64,000 nucleotides of DNA from Solirubrobacteraceae bacterium. GTDB taxonomy: Bacteria > Actinomycetota > Thermoleophilia > Solirubrobacterales > Solirubrobacteraceae. The DNA lies in the NCBI GenBank assembly GCA_029263125.1, contig JAJCYD010000013.1, forward strand, positions 37,924 through 101,923, written 5' to 3'. Of the stretch, positions 1 to 9,716 are shown piece by piece. A program made the translations under genes and the position numbers. The notes beneath the pieces were generated by a model that ran no database searches, was not told the DNA's origin, and saw only the letters and a list, made by a program, of their open reading frames with translations. The stretch's first letter is position 1. Each line of letters begins with the position of its first letter.

Positions 1-1050
1 CCCATCGATCCCCAGACGCATCAGCGTCAGCGTGTCGTGCATGCCCTCCCGCAGCGACCCGGCGGCGTCGGGCCACGTGCGGTCAAGCTCGCCCGCGAGC
101 AACTCCAGGCGCTGCTTGGCCAGCTCCGCGTCTGTCAGGGCCCACGCCCCGCGGATGCGAGCGAGGACCATTTCGCGGTCACGCTCGGGCAGCAGATCGG
201 TCACATTCCTCTCCTTGTGCCGATGGCAGCGATGCACCAGCGCGTGCTCGCCAAAGACGTCCTTGATCGCCTTCCTGAGCGCCTTGCCGCCGTCGATCAC
301 GAACAGGATCGCCTGACCGGGATCCAGGCCGCGGTCGACCAGATCGGCCAGCAACGTCCGCGCGAGCGTGGCGTTCTCCGTCGAGCCTTCCCAGAGCCCG
401 AGCGGGATCTTCACGCCCTCGGTGCTGATCCCAAGCGCCACGACGTGAACACGATCAGCGATCTCCAGTCCGTCGAGCATCATCACCGCCAGGCGCACGT
501 CATCCAGCCGGCGTGCCATCAGCTCCCCCAGCGCGGTGCGGGTGCGCTGCACGAACAACTCCGACACCGTCGACTTCGATGTCGCCGAGGCCGACTGCTC
601 GACCTCCTCGCCGACGGGCTCGCCGACCCGCGCGAACTTGCGCGTGGAGACACCGGCGAGCATCCGATCCATCACCGCCCGCGTCAACGGGTCACGGTCA
701 GCAAAGTACCCATAGCTCTCGACGGGCAACTCGTGCTCATCGTCGGCCGTGCGCATCCGCGGGCGGCTGACCGCCACGCGGCGCCCACCCAAGGTCATCG
801 ACCCGTCCTCATGGCCGTGACGCTTCGCGGTCCGGTCGGGGCTGTGCTTGCCCTTCGGGCCGACAACCTCGCAGACCTCGAGCTCCATCAGTTCGTGCAC
901 AACACCGAGCCCGACACCGACGCTCAGCGCCAGCAACCCTTCCCTCGCAGCGCCGACCAGCTCGCCGAGCGCCTCCTGAATCTGCGGTGGGAGCGGACTC
1001 TCCGATGCCTCCAAGGCCGTGACGACCTTCGGCGCAGATACCTTCTTCAT
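1..1050 (-). CDS. IS256/Mutator-family transposase, 3' end cut by window edge
   Basis: Reading the minus strand from the ATG at 1050 gives about 350 residues with no stop before the window edge. An AGGAGG ribosome binding site lies at 1058-1063, seven bases before the start. The protein carries two DDE-type acidic motifs, MMLDGLEI and FVIDGGKALRKA, followed by HRCHRHKERNV, which matches the Mutator/IS256 transposase core. It would cut and join DNA at the ends of its own element. The last catalytic Glu and the C-terminus lie outside the window. The gene points away from a truncated secreted protein that it probably disrupted. Confidence 0.9.
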   Translation of the reverse strand, partial: MKKVSAPKVVTALEASESPLPPQIQEALGELVGAAREGLLALSVGVGLGVVHELMELEVCEVVGPKGKHSPDRTAKRHGHEDGSMTLGGRRVAVSRPRMRTADDEHELPVESYGYFADRDPLTRAVMDRMLAGVSTRKFARVGEPVGEEVEQSASATSKSTVSELFVQRTRTALGELMARRLDDVRLAVMMLDGLEIADRVHVVALGISTEGVKIPLGLWEGSTENATLARTLLADLVDRGLDPGQAILFVIDGGKALRKAIKDVFGEHALVHRCHRHKERNVTDLLPERDREMVLARIRGAWALTDAELAKQRLELLAGELDRTWPDAAGSLREGMHDTLTLMRLGIDG

Positions 1051-1165
1051 GGCGGTTCCTCCTGTCTCGATGGACTTCAGCACCCAGAACGCTGCCGACG
1101 GCAGCGGACGGGACCAGAGGGACCGCCGTTCAAAGTTCTACGAGACCTCGGACAACCTCCTCGGT
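1..1165 (-). mobile_element. IS256-type insertion sequence, partial
   Basis: The transposase gene plus about 110 bases of upstream leader end where homology to the choice-of-anchor I gene stops, near 1165. The outer terminal repeat cannot be checked because the other end lies outside the window, so the boundary near 1165 is an inference from where the neighbour protein loses its expected C-terminus. Confidence 0.55.
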
Positions 1166-2458
1166 GGCGACGAAGGCGTAGGTGTGGCCGTCGACCTTGC
1201 CGACGGCGACCCCTTCGGGCTCGGGGCCCTTGTTGTCGGAGCGGTCATCGATCGGTGAGCCGGCCGATGAATCCTTGTTGAAGTTCAGCGGATCGAGCTG
1301 GCTGGAGATCGTCTCAAGCTGCGAGCCGCTGTCAAACGACAGCCGAGCATTCGCGTCGAGTACCGATAGCGAGCGGCCGCCGAACGCGTACAGCTTGTCG
1401 TAATCGCCGTCTCCGTCGGTGTCGCCCATGGTCTTGGTGACGTTCAGGCGCGCGAGCTTGGCCGCGGTGGCCGCCGGGAACGCCGTCGGGTCAAGCGCCA
1501 GCTTGCCGGCGCGAGCTCCCTCCTTGTACGAGCCCCACTCACGTTCGTCACCTTCGTTGCCGGTGACCAGGTACGTGCGCCCGCCGGCGCTGTACGCGGC
1601 GATCGCGTCGGGCTCATAGATCCCGAACACGTTGGCGAAGGGCTGGATGTCGACGGACAGGTCCTTGTCGGTGACGTCAAGCGCATTGGCCGCCAGTGAG
1701 TGGTCCTTGTAGCCCAGTCCGCGTACCACCTCAAAGCGCGCGCCATCGATGTCGAGGATGGCGACCGCGTTGTTCTCCTGCAGGGTCACGTACGCGGTGC
1801 GCCCATCGGAGGTGGCGATGTACTCGGGCTCCAGATCCTGTTGGGGGCTGGCGCCCGGGCCGAAGATGCGTACCGGGACATCGAACGGGACGCCGTCAAA
1901 CGTGGCCGTGCGCACCCGAGCGTTCTTGACGCCGCGCTGGACGTTGATGACCGTGACGCTTCCGACCGGATCGACGGTGTAGCTGTCGTTGGGCTCGGCT
2001 TCGTTTGCGACCAGCAGTGTCTTGTCATCCGGCGTGAAGGTGAGCATGTCGGGCTCTGAGCCGACCGGAACGCTGCCCTGCGGACGCCCGTCGGTGTCAA
2101 AGAACGCGACCTGACCGGGGTCGGTCTTGACGTCGGCTTGCATCGCGACGGCGACAAGGCCACCGCGCTTGCGGCTGACGTCGACGCTGTTGGGCGCGCC
2201 ACCATACGGGGACAGATCGACGCTGCGCACGAGCGTCGGAGCGCTCGGGTTTGAGAAGTCGAAGATATCCAGCGTGTTTGCGCCGGGGTTCGTCGCGAAA
2301 GCCCGGCGGGTCTTCGCGTCGAAGGCGGCGATCTCGGCGCCCGCGGCGCCCGCGGCGGCGGTCCGGCCCAGCGGGACGATGTCGAGCGCAGCAGCTGATG
2401 CGGCAGATGGCAGGGCCAGCAAGGCGACAGCCACCAGCGCGAAGGTCACGAGTTTCAC
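1130..2458 (-). pseudogene. Secreted choice-of-anchor I family protein, C-terminus truncated
   Basis: The GTG at 2456-2458 is the best start: AAGGAG lies six bases upstream and the protein then begins directly with a Sec signal peptide ending in ALPSAASAA. The mature part has the propeller-like repeats of choice-of-anchor I proteins (NTLDIFDFSNPSAP, FTPDDKTLLVANEAEPN, DNKGPEGVAVGKVDG). These are secreted proteins found beside alkaline phosphatases. The 442-residue protein stops at TYAFVATE plus eleven unrelated residues, where family members continue with a last repeat. The loss coincides with the IS256 leader, so the gene is probably broken by insertion. It is divergent from phoD with a 199-bp spacer. 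Confidence 0.75.
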
Positions 2459-2657
2459 GGAGCACTCCTTGATCGGGGCACGCACGGACATGAGACACGG
2501 GCGCGTGGCGAACCCACTCGGGGACCGGCCGGAAGCTATGCAACGACGGTGCGGCGGTCGTTACGCAGCTGTGAAGCGCCGGTACCTGAGCGCGAGCGCT
2601 CGGAGCATTCACGAGATCGTCACCGGGGCGCGTTCGCCGGCTTGCAGGCTTGTCGCC

Positions 2658-4214
2658 ATGAGTCCCACCACGAGTCTGAGTCGCCGACAGTTCCTTCGCG
2701 CCGGTGCGGTTGCCGGTGTCAGCGTTGTCGCTCTGCCCGGGAGCGCACCAGCCTTCGTGCGTTCTCGGCCGCAGCTGACACACGGCATCCAAAGCGGCGA
2801 CATCACGGCCCGCACGGGGGTCGTGTGGGGTCGCGCGGACCGGCCGAGTCGCATGCTCGTCGAGGTGGCGCGCACGCCCCGATTCAATGGCAGCAAGCGT
2901 ATCGAGGGTCCCGTACTGACGCCCGATCACGACTACGCGGGCAAGGTGCTCGTCGACCACCTGCCGCCCGGGCAGGAGACCTTCTACCGCGTCACGCTGC
3001 AGGATCTCAGCGACCCGGGCCTGCGCTCGGAGCCGCTCACCGGCTCATTTCGCACGGCGCCGCGAGGGCGGCGCGACGTCTCGTTCGCGTGGAGCGGGGA
3101 CCTCGCCGGTCAAGGCTGGGGGATCAATCCCGAGCTCGGCGGCTACCGGATCTTCGCGGCGATCGAACGGCTCGACCCGGACTTCTTTCTCAACAGCGGC
3201 GACACGGTCTACGCCGACGGCCCGCTGAGCGCGACCGTCGCGCTACCCGGCGGGCGAACGTGGCGCAACATCGTTACGCCTGAGAAGTCCAAGGTCGCCG
3301 AGACGCTGGATGAGTTCCGCGGCCAGTTCGCCTACAACATGCTCGACGAGAACCTGCGCTCGATGGCGTCGAAGGTCGCGCAGGTCAACCAGTGGGATGA
3401 CCACGAGGTCCGCAACAACTGGTTTCCGGGCCAGGTGATCCCAGCCAGCGACACCCGCTACACCGAGAAGCGCATCGACGTGCTCGCCGCCCGAGCCAAG
3501 CAGGCGCTGTTCGAGTGGCTGCCGATCACCCCCAGCCAGGGAGATGACGAGGGACGGATCTATCGCAAGATCGCCCACGGACCGTTGCTGGACGTCTTCG
3601 TCGTCGACATGCGCACCTACAAGGACGTCAACGACGCCAACCGCTACCTCGACACGCAGCGCGGCCTGCTCGGCCTGACCCAGCGCGAGTGGCTCAAGCG
3701 CGAGCTGTCAGCTTCCACGGCGACATGGAAGGTGATCGCGATCGACCTCCCGCTAGGCCTCGTCGTGCCCGACCCCAACACGGGCGGCATCGAGGCGGTC
3801 TCCCAAGGCGACGCCGGCGGCCCACTGGGTCGCGAGCTCGAGTTCGCCGACATCCTGCAGACCGCGCACCGCGCCGGTGTGGAGAATGTGGTCTTCATCA
3901 CCGCCGACGTGCACTACACCGCTGCTCACCACTACGACCCGTCGCGCGCCGCAATCCAGGACTTCACGCCGTTTTGGGAGTTCGTCTCCGGCCCGCTGAA
4001 CGCCGGCGCCTTCGGACCCAACGCGCTCGATCGGACCTTCGGACCCCAGGCCGTCTTCGTCAAGGCACCGCCGGCACCGAACACCTCCCCGGCCGACGGC
4101 TTTCAATTCTTCGGCCACGTCGCGATCGACGGCGCCAGCCGCGTGATGACGGTGTCGCTGCGCGACCTCGACGGCAACGTCGTCTACAGCGTCGACCTCA
4201 CACCCGCCGGGTAG
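2658..4214 (+). CDS. phoD: PhoD-like alkaline phosphatase, Tat-exported
   Basis: This 518-residue protein starts at the ATG at 2658 because a twin-arginine signal (SRRQFLRAG, residues 8-16) and hydrophobic stretch follow at once. The longer upstream frame is antisense to the neighbour. A PhoD N-terminal domain precedes the metallophosphatase domain. Expected metal and active-site motifs are visible: WSGDLAGQGWG, NSGDTVYADG, NQWDDHEVRNNW, VDMRTYKDVN and ITADVHYTAAHHY. Family members hydrolyse phosphomono- or diesters outside the membrane using Ca and Fe and are usually induced by phosphate starvation. No clear Pho box was found. A PhoA enzyme lies 5.5 kb downstream. Confidence 0.92.
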   Translation: MSPTTSLSRRQFLRAGAVAGVSVVALPGSAPAFVRSRPQLTHGIQSGDITARTGVVWGRADRPSRMLVEVARTPRFNGSKRIEGPVLTPDHDYAGKVLVDHLPPGQETFYRVTLQDLSDPGLRSEPLTGSFRTAPRGRRDVSFAWSGDLAGQGWGINPELGGYRIFAAIERLDPDFFLNSGDTVYADGPLSATVALPGGRTWRNIVTPEKSKVAETLDEFRGQFAYNMLDENLRSMASKVAQVNQWDDHEVRNNWFPGQVIPASDTRYTEKRIDVLAARAKQALFEWLPITPSQGDDEGRIYRKIAHGPLLDVFVVDMRTYKDVNDANRYLDTQRGLLGLTQREWLKRELSASTATWKVIAIDLPLGLVVPDPNTGGIEAVSQGDAGGPLGRELEFADILQTAHRAGVENVVFITADVHYTAAHHYDPSRAAIQDFTPFWEFVSGPLNAGAFGPNALDRTFGPQAVFVKAPPAPNTSPADGFQFFGHVAIDGASRVMTVSLRDLDGNVVYSVDLTPAG

Positions 4215-4259
4215 ATCTCCAGCACCCGAGACGAAACGACATCGCCCTAGCTCGGCCGG

Positions 4260-4690
4260 CGCCCATCTGACGCTACCGACGATCGGCCTCGGCGACGCGG
4301 CCGCATCGCGTCTGGATCGCGACTGCGACGAGAACTGGCGAGCGCGGGACCGTCGGCGTCCTGCTCGGACGTGAGCCCGCGACCAGGTTGCCCAACGTCT
4401 GCTGGGTCCGCGAGACCGACGATCACGGCAACGGCCCGCCGACCGCGAGTGTGCCGATCGGCAGCCCGACGATTCGAAGGGCCACGATCACAGCCAACGG
4501 CGATCATCGCCAGGCGAATCACGAACCCGACAGTTCCCGCCGCGCCGAGGTCCAGCCGCTTGAACAAGTGCCGCCGCAGGCATCTCCCAGCATCGCGAGC
4601 CAGCGACCAACCGAGGATGACCAGCGCGATCGCGGTCGCCACACCGATCGGATAGTCGAGACCGAAGCGCTGGGCTGGCTGCGGTAACGA
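4260..4690 (-). pseudogene. Degraded MscS-type mechanosensitive channel gene
   Basis: One minus-strand frame encodes YPIGVATAIALVILGWSL, then RHLFKRLDLGAAGTVGFV, a typical MscS TM3-loop. The matching continuation (VALRIVGLPIGTLAVGG) is in a second frame, and TQQTLGNLVAG, the hallmark AQQTLGNLFAG segment, is in a third. At least two frameshifts and one stop therefore break the gene, and no beta domain can be recognised beyond about 4370. It lies just downstream of the glycosyltransferase gene on the same strand. The remainder of 4215-4707 holds no other gene that I can support. Confidence 0.7.
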
Positions 4691-4707
4691 ATTGCGTGCA
4701 CCCGGAC

Positions 4708-5445
4708 TCATCGTCCAAGTCCCAGCGGTGCTCTGCCGATGGTGCGCGCGGCGCGTTTGCTCAGCACTCCGGTGTCGACGAGTTGGGCCAGGACATCGCG
4801 CTGTCGGAGCACGGCTCGCCGCCGGTGAAGGAACGGGTCGAGAACCGAGGGTGATTGCGCAAGGCCGGCGAGCAAGGTGGCCTGGCTCCATGTCAGCGAG
4901 CGGACCGACTTACCGAAGAACCCGCGGCTTGCCGCGTGCACGCCGTAGAAGCCGTGGCCGAAGTAGATGGCGTTGAGATACATGCTGAGGATCTCCGCCT
5001 TGGAGAACCGGCGTTCCAGTTTCGCCGCGAGCCCGATGGCTCGCACACGTCCGTAGAAGGTTTCGGGATGCTCGACGTACAGGGTCTTGGCCAGCTGCTG
5101 AGTGATCGTGCTGCCGCCCGGATCAGCGGTGTCGCCGCGGAGTGTGGTCAGCGCAACTCGGCCGATGGCGACGGCGTCGACGGGGCCGTGCTCATAGAAG
5201 CGCTCGTCCTCTACGGCGACGACTGCCCGTGCGACCCTGCCCATTTCCGATACCGCAACCGTCTGGGCGCCATGGCGCTCGTCGATCGCACGGACGCGTG
5301 CCGGCGCATCATCGACGGAGCGAAGCGATCCGAACAGCACTCCGGCCGCCGCTGACGCGACCGCCACCATGCTCAGGGCAAGGAGAGCGGCTGCTCGCAG
5401 CGCGCGCGACTCGCGCCTACGCCGTCTCGCTGTCGTCGACGACAT
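4708..5445 (-). CDS. Monofunctional peptidoglycan glycosyltransferase (GT51)
   Basis: The 245-residue protein has an N-terminal basic stretch, one membrane anchor (LAALLALSMVAVASAAAGVL region) and a GT51 domain. It shows the catalytic EDERFYEH motif, GGSTITQQLAK, ERRFSKAEILSMYLNAIYFG and ATLLAGLAQSP. It polymerises lipid II glycan strands at the outer face of the membrane. No transpeptidase domain follows, so it is MtgA-like rather than a bifunctional penicillin-binding protein. I chose the inner ATG at 5445, which overlaps the end of the ChrB-like gene by 29 bases. An ATG 54 bases further upstream is also open. The overlap suggests co-transcription. Confidence 0.88.
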   Translation of the reverse strand: MSSTTARRRRRESRALRAAALLALSMVAVASAAAGVLFGSLRSVDDAPARVRAIDERHGAQTVAVSEMGRVARAVVAVEDERFYEHGPVDAVAIGRVALTTLRGDTADPGGSTITQQLAKTLYVEHPETFYGRVRAIGLAAKLERRFSKAEILSMYLNAIYFGHGFYGVHAASRGFFGKSVRSLTWSQATLLAGLAQSPSVLDPFLHRRRAVLRQRDVLAQLVDTGVLSKRAARTIGRAPLGLGR

Positions 5446-6025
5446 GCAGCGGCCTCGCTGGCGCGTCGGAGTTCGGCGCGGTGGCAATCGAGAGCTCATT
5501 GTCTAGCGCCGCGGCTTCGAAGTCTGCCAGCGCGTGCTCGCATGCGCTGACGGCGCTGGCCGCGTCGGCAGCACCCGGTGCATCGAAGTAGTCGCGTGCC
5601 CGAATCGCGTCAAGCCAGCGCTTGTGGCGCGCGAGGTCGGCGTCGGACTCCTCCAGCTCGGTGTAGGTCAGTCGGTTTCGAGCGCGCTCTCGTGAGAGCT
5701 CGGCGTGGAACTCCTTCGTGCGCTCGACGACTTCGCGATACTCGTCGGTGCGCTCTTGCTGGAAGGCCTCGACCAGCGCGGCGTGCTGCTTTGCGTCGGT
5801 GAGCGCGATGCTCAGCGCCTGGCCTTGGCCGCCCTGTTCGTGCAGGCGTGCGAGTACCCGATGGACCGCCCGCGTCGTGTCGTCGGTGGCGGGAAGCACG
5901 CATACCGATTGCTGCAGGTAGTGCGCGCCCAGGCTGCGCAGGCGCCTCCACGTCCACACGCGCAGCGTCGAGGATCCCCCGGGCGTCGATGCCGTCACGA
6001 GCAGCCAGTCGCACATCAGCCTCAT
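5417..6025 (-). CDS. ChrB N-terminal-domain protein
   Basis: The first 60 residues contain WLLVTAST, then WRRLRSLGAHYLQQSVCVLP. This is the conserved opening of the ChrB chromate-resistance N-terminal domain. The remainder is a charged helical region (FQQERTDEYREVVERTKEF) likely to form a coiled coil. There is no ChrB C-terminal enzyme-like domain. Family members act as regulators or sensors of chromate resistance, but no chrA transporter is nearby, so the target here is unknown. Starts at 6043, 6025 and 6016 are all possible; none has a strong ribosome site. The gene is divergent from the P-type ATPase, about 53 bp away. Confidence 0.65.
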   Translation of the reverse strand: MRLMCDWLLVTASTPGGSSTLRVWTWRRLRSLGAHYLQQSVCVLPATDDTTRAVHRVLARLHEQGGQGQALSIALTDAKQHAALVEAFQQERTDEYREVVERTKEFHAELSRERARNRLTYTELEESDADLARHKRWLDAIRARDYFDAPGAADAASAVSACEHALADFEAAALDNELSIATAPNSDAPARPLHVVDDSETA

Positions 6026-6078
6026 GGTGCCAGAAGATTTCAACGTGCGTCGCAGCGCGATGTATCGTGCGTTGCGTT

Positions 6079-8580
6079 GTGATCGAACTCACGTCGCATC
6101 GCCCGCTGGCGCCCCATGCATGCGATCCGTCTGCTGTGCTGGCGGGGGTCGACAGTCGGCAGGCGGGTCTGACGGGTGCGCAGGCGGCAGAACGCTTGGT
6201 CAAGCCACAACCCCCACGCCGACGCGGGGCTGGACTCATCGGGGAGCTCGCCGAGTCGGTGACCGAGCCGCTGCAGTTGCTGCTGGTGGCGGTGGGCGTG
6301 CTGTCGGCGGTCTTCGGCCAGGTTCGTGATGCGATCGCGATCTTCGCCATCATCGCGGTGGTCGCTGGGGTGGAGGCGGTTACCGAGGCGCGCGCCCGCA
6401 AGGCGCTCGACGCGCTGGGGAGGATGAGCGCCCCGACAGCGCGGGTGCGGCGCGACGGGAGGGTGCAGACCGTGCCAGCCGCCGACGTGGTGATCGGCGA
6501 TGTGGTTGTCGTAGCGGCTGGTGATGTGCTCGCGGCCGACTGTCGCGTCCTGGATGCCACGGGTCTCGCCACTGACGAGTCCGCACTGACCGGCGAGCCG
6601 ATCGGCGCAGCCAAGGGCCCTGAGGCGGTCGATGTCGATGCCGACCTGGCCGAGCGCTCGTCGCTGCTGTTCGCCGGCACGCCCGTCCTGTCTGGCAACG
6701 GCTGCGGCGTGGTCGTCGCCATCGGTAGCGATACCGAGCTGGGCCGGCTGGGCCAGCTCGCGGCCGATGCCAAGCAGCCTCCCACGCCGCTGCAGCGAGC
6801 AATGTCCGAACTCGCTCGCGCGGCGCTCGTGATCGCGATCGCGGCGAGTGTGCTGGTGCCGCTGTTGGGCGTGCTTCGCGGCCAGCCGGTCAGAGAGATG
6901 CTGCTCGCCGGGCTGACGTTGGCCTTCGCCACGATCCCCGAGGAACTGCCGATTCTCGTCACGATCCTCCTCGCGGTCGGCGGCGCCCGGCTTGCTCGCC
7001 GCAACGTGCTGTTGCGCCGCCTGCGAGGCGCGGAGGCCATCGGCGCCGTTTCGGTCGTAATCACCGACAAGACGGGCACGCTGACCGAGAACCGGCTGCG
7101 CCTGGAATGTGTCGAGGGCGACCGCGCACGGGTGCTGGCGATCGCGAGCGCCGCCTCGATCACCGACGATTCACGTGATCCGCTCGACGTGGCCATCGCG
7201 GCCGCCGGCGGCGGACCCGTCGTCCGTGACGGCATGCGAGTCTGCGGTTTTCCGTTTGACCCCGTGCGCAAACGCGAGAGCTCGGTCTGGCGCGAGGGTG
7301 CCACGCTGCGCGTCTTCACAAAGGGCGCACCGGAGTGCGTCCTGAACGCCTGCGAGATCAGCCCTACGCAGCGTCGCGTCGCGTCGCGTGCTGCCGAGCG
7401 CCTCGCCGAGTCCGGGCTGCGGGTCATCGCCGTGGCCGAGGGGAGGTCCGACAGTCTGGCGCAGAGCATCGAAGACGCCGAGCGACAGCTGAGGTATGTC
7501 GGACTGGCGGGCTTCGTCGACCCGTTGCGAGCCGGCGTCCCAGAGGCCGTTGCGGCCTTGGCCGGCGCAGGCATCCGTACGCTGGTCGTCACCGGCGATC
7601 ACCCCATCAGCGCAGCTGCGGTCGCACGACAGGCCGGATTGCATGAACCCGACGTGCTGCTCGGCGGTGATCGGCTGGCGACGGTGACCGACGAGCAGCT
7701 CAACGAGCATGCCGCGAGCGAGCTGGTCATCGCGCGCGCCACGCCCGCCGACAAGCTACGCCTCGTGCGCGTGCTGCAGGCACACGGCCACAGCGTGGCC
7801 GTAACCGGCGACGGAGTCAACGACGCTCCCGCGCTCGCAGCGGCCGATGTGGGCATCGCGATGGGCCAGCGGGGCACCGACCTCGCGCGCGAAGCGGCTG
7901 ACCTGGTGCTGACCGACGACGCCTACCCCACGATCGTGTCCGCCGTGCAGGCCGGGCGCGGCCTGTCCGCCCAGCTGCGCCGTGCCGTCGCGTTCTACCT
8001 CGGAGCGAAAGTCGCCCTGGTCATGACGATCGCCATCCCGCTCGCCCTCGGCATGCCATCGCCATTTGAACCCGTACACATCGTGCTGCTCGAGCTGTTC
8101 ATGGACCTCGGCGCATCGGTGGCGTTCGTCTCCGAACCGCCCGCAGCAGCCACGATGGCCCATCCGGCACGCAACCCCGCCTCGCGTTTTCTGGACCGCA
8201 CGGAGCTCACGGCGATCACCCTGACCGCGCTGACGCTCACCGCGGCGACGCTGCCAGCCTTCTTGCTCGTACGCTCGCTGGCGGACGCCGAGGTCGCCGG
8301 CGGCGCCGCAGTGGCCGCCTGGCTGTGGGCCCACGCCGCCATCGCATGGGCGCTGCGCTGCCAGCCCAGGCCGACATGGGCGGCCAATCCGGCCTTCCCT
8401 GCCTGGGCACTGACCGCAACGGCAACCGCCCTGCTCATCGCGCTCACCCCGATCGCCACCGCGATCGGACTGCGGACACTGGACCCCGCCGCACTTGCCA
8501 TCGCCACCGCGACCGCAGGCTGCGGCGCACTGCTGGCGTTCGCCGGCCAGCGCGCGCTCACCCTCCCACAACGCCTCTGA
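6079..8580 (+). CDS. P-type cation-transporting ATPase (P2-like)
   Basis: From the GTG at 6079 the protein is 833 residues. It has the cation ATPase N-terminal domain, an actuator domain with TDESALTGEP, a TM4 segment with TIPEELPIL, the phosphorylation motif DKTGTLTEN near residue 328, the nucleotide-domain KGAPECVL and the hinge TGDGVNDAPAL. About eight to ten membrane helices are expected. The IPEEL motif resembles calcium-type pumps rather than heavy-metal pumps, which carry CPC or SPC. The ion is not certain; calcium, manganese or magnesium are possible. Upstream sequence in the same frame is antisense to the ChrB-like gene. A 1-base stop-start overlap couples it to the next gene. Confidence 0.88.
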   Translation: MIELTSHRPLAPHACDPSAVLAGVDSRQAGLTGAQAAERLVKPQPPRRRGAGLIGELAESVTEPLQLLLVAVGVLSAVFGQVRDAIAIFAIIAVVAGVEAVTEARARKALDALGRMSAPTARVRRDGRVQTVPAADVVIGDVVVVAAGDVLAADCRVLDATGLATDESALTGEPIGAAKGPEAVDVDADLAERSSLLFAGTPVLSGNGCGVVVAIGSDTELGRLGQLAADAKQPPTPLQRAMSELARAALVIAIAASVLVPLLGVLRGQPVREMLLAGLTLAFATIPEELPILVTILLAVGGARLARRNVLLRRLRGAEAIGAVSVVITDKTGTLTENRLRLECVEGDRARVLAIASAASITDDSRDPLDVAIAAAGGGPVVRDGMRVCGFPFDPVRKRESSVWREGATLRVFTKGAPECVLNACEISPTQRRVASRAAERLAESGLRVIAVAEGRSDSLAQSIEDAERQLRYVGLAGFVDPLRAGVPEAVAALAGAGIRTLVVTGDHPISAAAVARQAGLHEPDVLLGGDRLATVTDEQLNEHAASELVIARATPADKLRLVRVLQAHGHSVAVTGDGVNDAPALAAADVGIAMGQRGTDLAREAADLVLTDDAYPTIVSAVQAGRGLSAQLRRAVAFYLGAKVALVMTIAIPLALGMPSPFEPVHIVLLELFMDLGASVAFVSEPPAAATMAHPARNPASRFLDRTELTAITLTALTLTAATLPAFLLVRSLADAEVAGGAAVAAWLWAHAAIAWALRCQPRPTWAANPAFPAWALTATATALLIALTPIATAIGLRTLDPAALAIATATAGCGALLAFAGQRALTLPQRL

Positions 8581-9020
8581 TGATGGCCCCTTCAGACGAG
8601 GACGTTCAGGCCGCAGAGCGACGTACACGTGACGACGAGCTGCTTACCGAACTGACCGCACCCCTCCCGGTCGAGCAGGCGCGCGAGGCCTATCTCTTCT
8701 GGCAGCACCGCTTGAACTCACTGCCGATCCACAAGCGCTCCGAGCGAGAGGAAGCCGAGCGCATGACGGCTCGCTGGAAGGACCGCCTCGCCAAGGCCGA
8801 ACGCCACCACTACGGTCCCGGCCTGCTGGAGCAGCTGCTCAGCGCTCTGGGTGTCCGTCGCATGCCGTCGCTGCCGAGCCGTCGAAGGGTGATGCTTGGG
8901 GTCAGCCTCCTCGCTCTGGTCGTCATGCTCCTCCTGATCGCGCTGGTGGTCGCCATCGTCGTGTTCTGGCCACAGATCCAACCGATCGTGCAGACCCTGC
9001 TCAACGGGCAAGGCGGATAG
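8580..9020 (+). CDS. Small protein with one C-terminal membrane helix, unknown
   Basis: The ATG at 8580 shares its first base with the stop codon of the ATPase (TGATG), indicating translational coupling. The 146-residue protein has a charged, mostly helical cytoplasmic part (EEAERMTARWKDRLAKAE) and a single long hydrophobic segment near the C-terminus (SLLALVVMLLLIALVVAIVV). I do not recognise a family. Tight coupling suggests an accessory or stabilising role for the ATPase, but that is inference. Confidence 0.7.
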   Translation: MMAPSDEDVQAAERRTRDDELLTELTAPLPVEQAREAYLFWQHRLNSLPIHKRSEREEAERMTARWKDRLAKAERHHYGPGLLEQLLSALGVRRMPSLPSRRRVMLGVSLLALVVMLLLIALVVAIVVFWPQIQPIVQTLLNGQGG

Positions 9021-9026
9021 GACCAC

Positions 9027-9614
9027 GTGTTCCTCTCCGTACCCACCCAGATCGGTTACGCCGCGCTTGCCGGCTTCGTGTTCGCCGAGTCTGCCGGCAT
9101 CCCGCTGCCAGGCGAAACAGCGCTGCTGACCGCTGGAGTCCTCGCGCGTACCGGACAGCTCTCGCTACCGATCGTGATCGCGGTCGCGGCGACGGCTGCG
9201 GTCCTCGGCGACAACCTCGGCTACGTACTCGGGCGTCGCAGCGGCCGAGCGCTGCTGCTGCGCGACGGGCGCTTCGCGCGCCATCGACGCCGGGCTGTGC
9301 AGGCCGGCGACCGCTTCTACGCCCGACACGGCGCCAAGACCGTCTTCTTCGGGCGCTGGGTCAGTGGCGTACGGGTCGTCGCCGCCGTGATGGCAGGTGC
9401 CACGGCCATGCCCTGGCGGCGGTTCGCCGCCTACAACGCCCTTGGCGCAATGAGCTGGGCGGCTTCGCTTGCCACGATCGCCTATCTCACCGGACCCATC
9501 GGCGCGGCCATCACCTACTTTGCCGGCGTCGCGGCCGCCGGTGGCGGCACGCTGCTGGCGACGATTGGTGCATGGAGGCGACGCCGACGGGCACGCCTTT
9601 CACCCACCGCCTGA
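9027..9614 (+). CDS. DedA-family membrane protein
   Basis: The GTG at 9027 follows the previous gene by six bases. The 195-residue protein shows DedA signatures: ESAGIPLPGETALL, GDNLGYVLGRRSGRALL and VFFGRWVSGVRV, with four to five membrane segments and an arginine-rich C-terminus. DedA/SNARE-associated proteins are thought to move phospholipids or undecaprenyl phosphate carriers across the membrane and to maintain membrane potential. It completes a three-gene plus-strand operon with the cation ATPase. Confidence 0.88.
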   Translation: MFLSVPTQIGYAALAGFVFAESAGIPLPGETALLTAGVLARTGQLSLPIVIAVAATAAVLGDNLGYVLGRRSGRALLLRDGRFARHRRRAVQAGDRFYARHGAKTVFFGRWVSGVRVVAAVMAGATAMPWRRFAAYNALGAMSWAASLATIAYLTGPIGAAITYFAGVAAAGGGTLLATIGAWRRRRRARLSPTA

Positions 9615-9716
9615 CTGCCGTCGCGCCACGATTCACGGTTCACGGGCTAACAGCAACTCGCCGCAATCCTGTGCCTAACGTCGCGCCCTGTTCATCGAGC
9701 CGACGAAGGAGACCAC

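Noticed and set aside
37..1281. Long plus-strand frame of 414 residues at the left edge
   Set aside because: It is antisense to the IS256 transposase, which has a ribosome site and catalytic motifs; the plus frame is Arg/Gln-rich with no family pattern.
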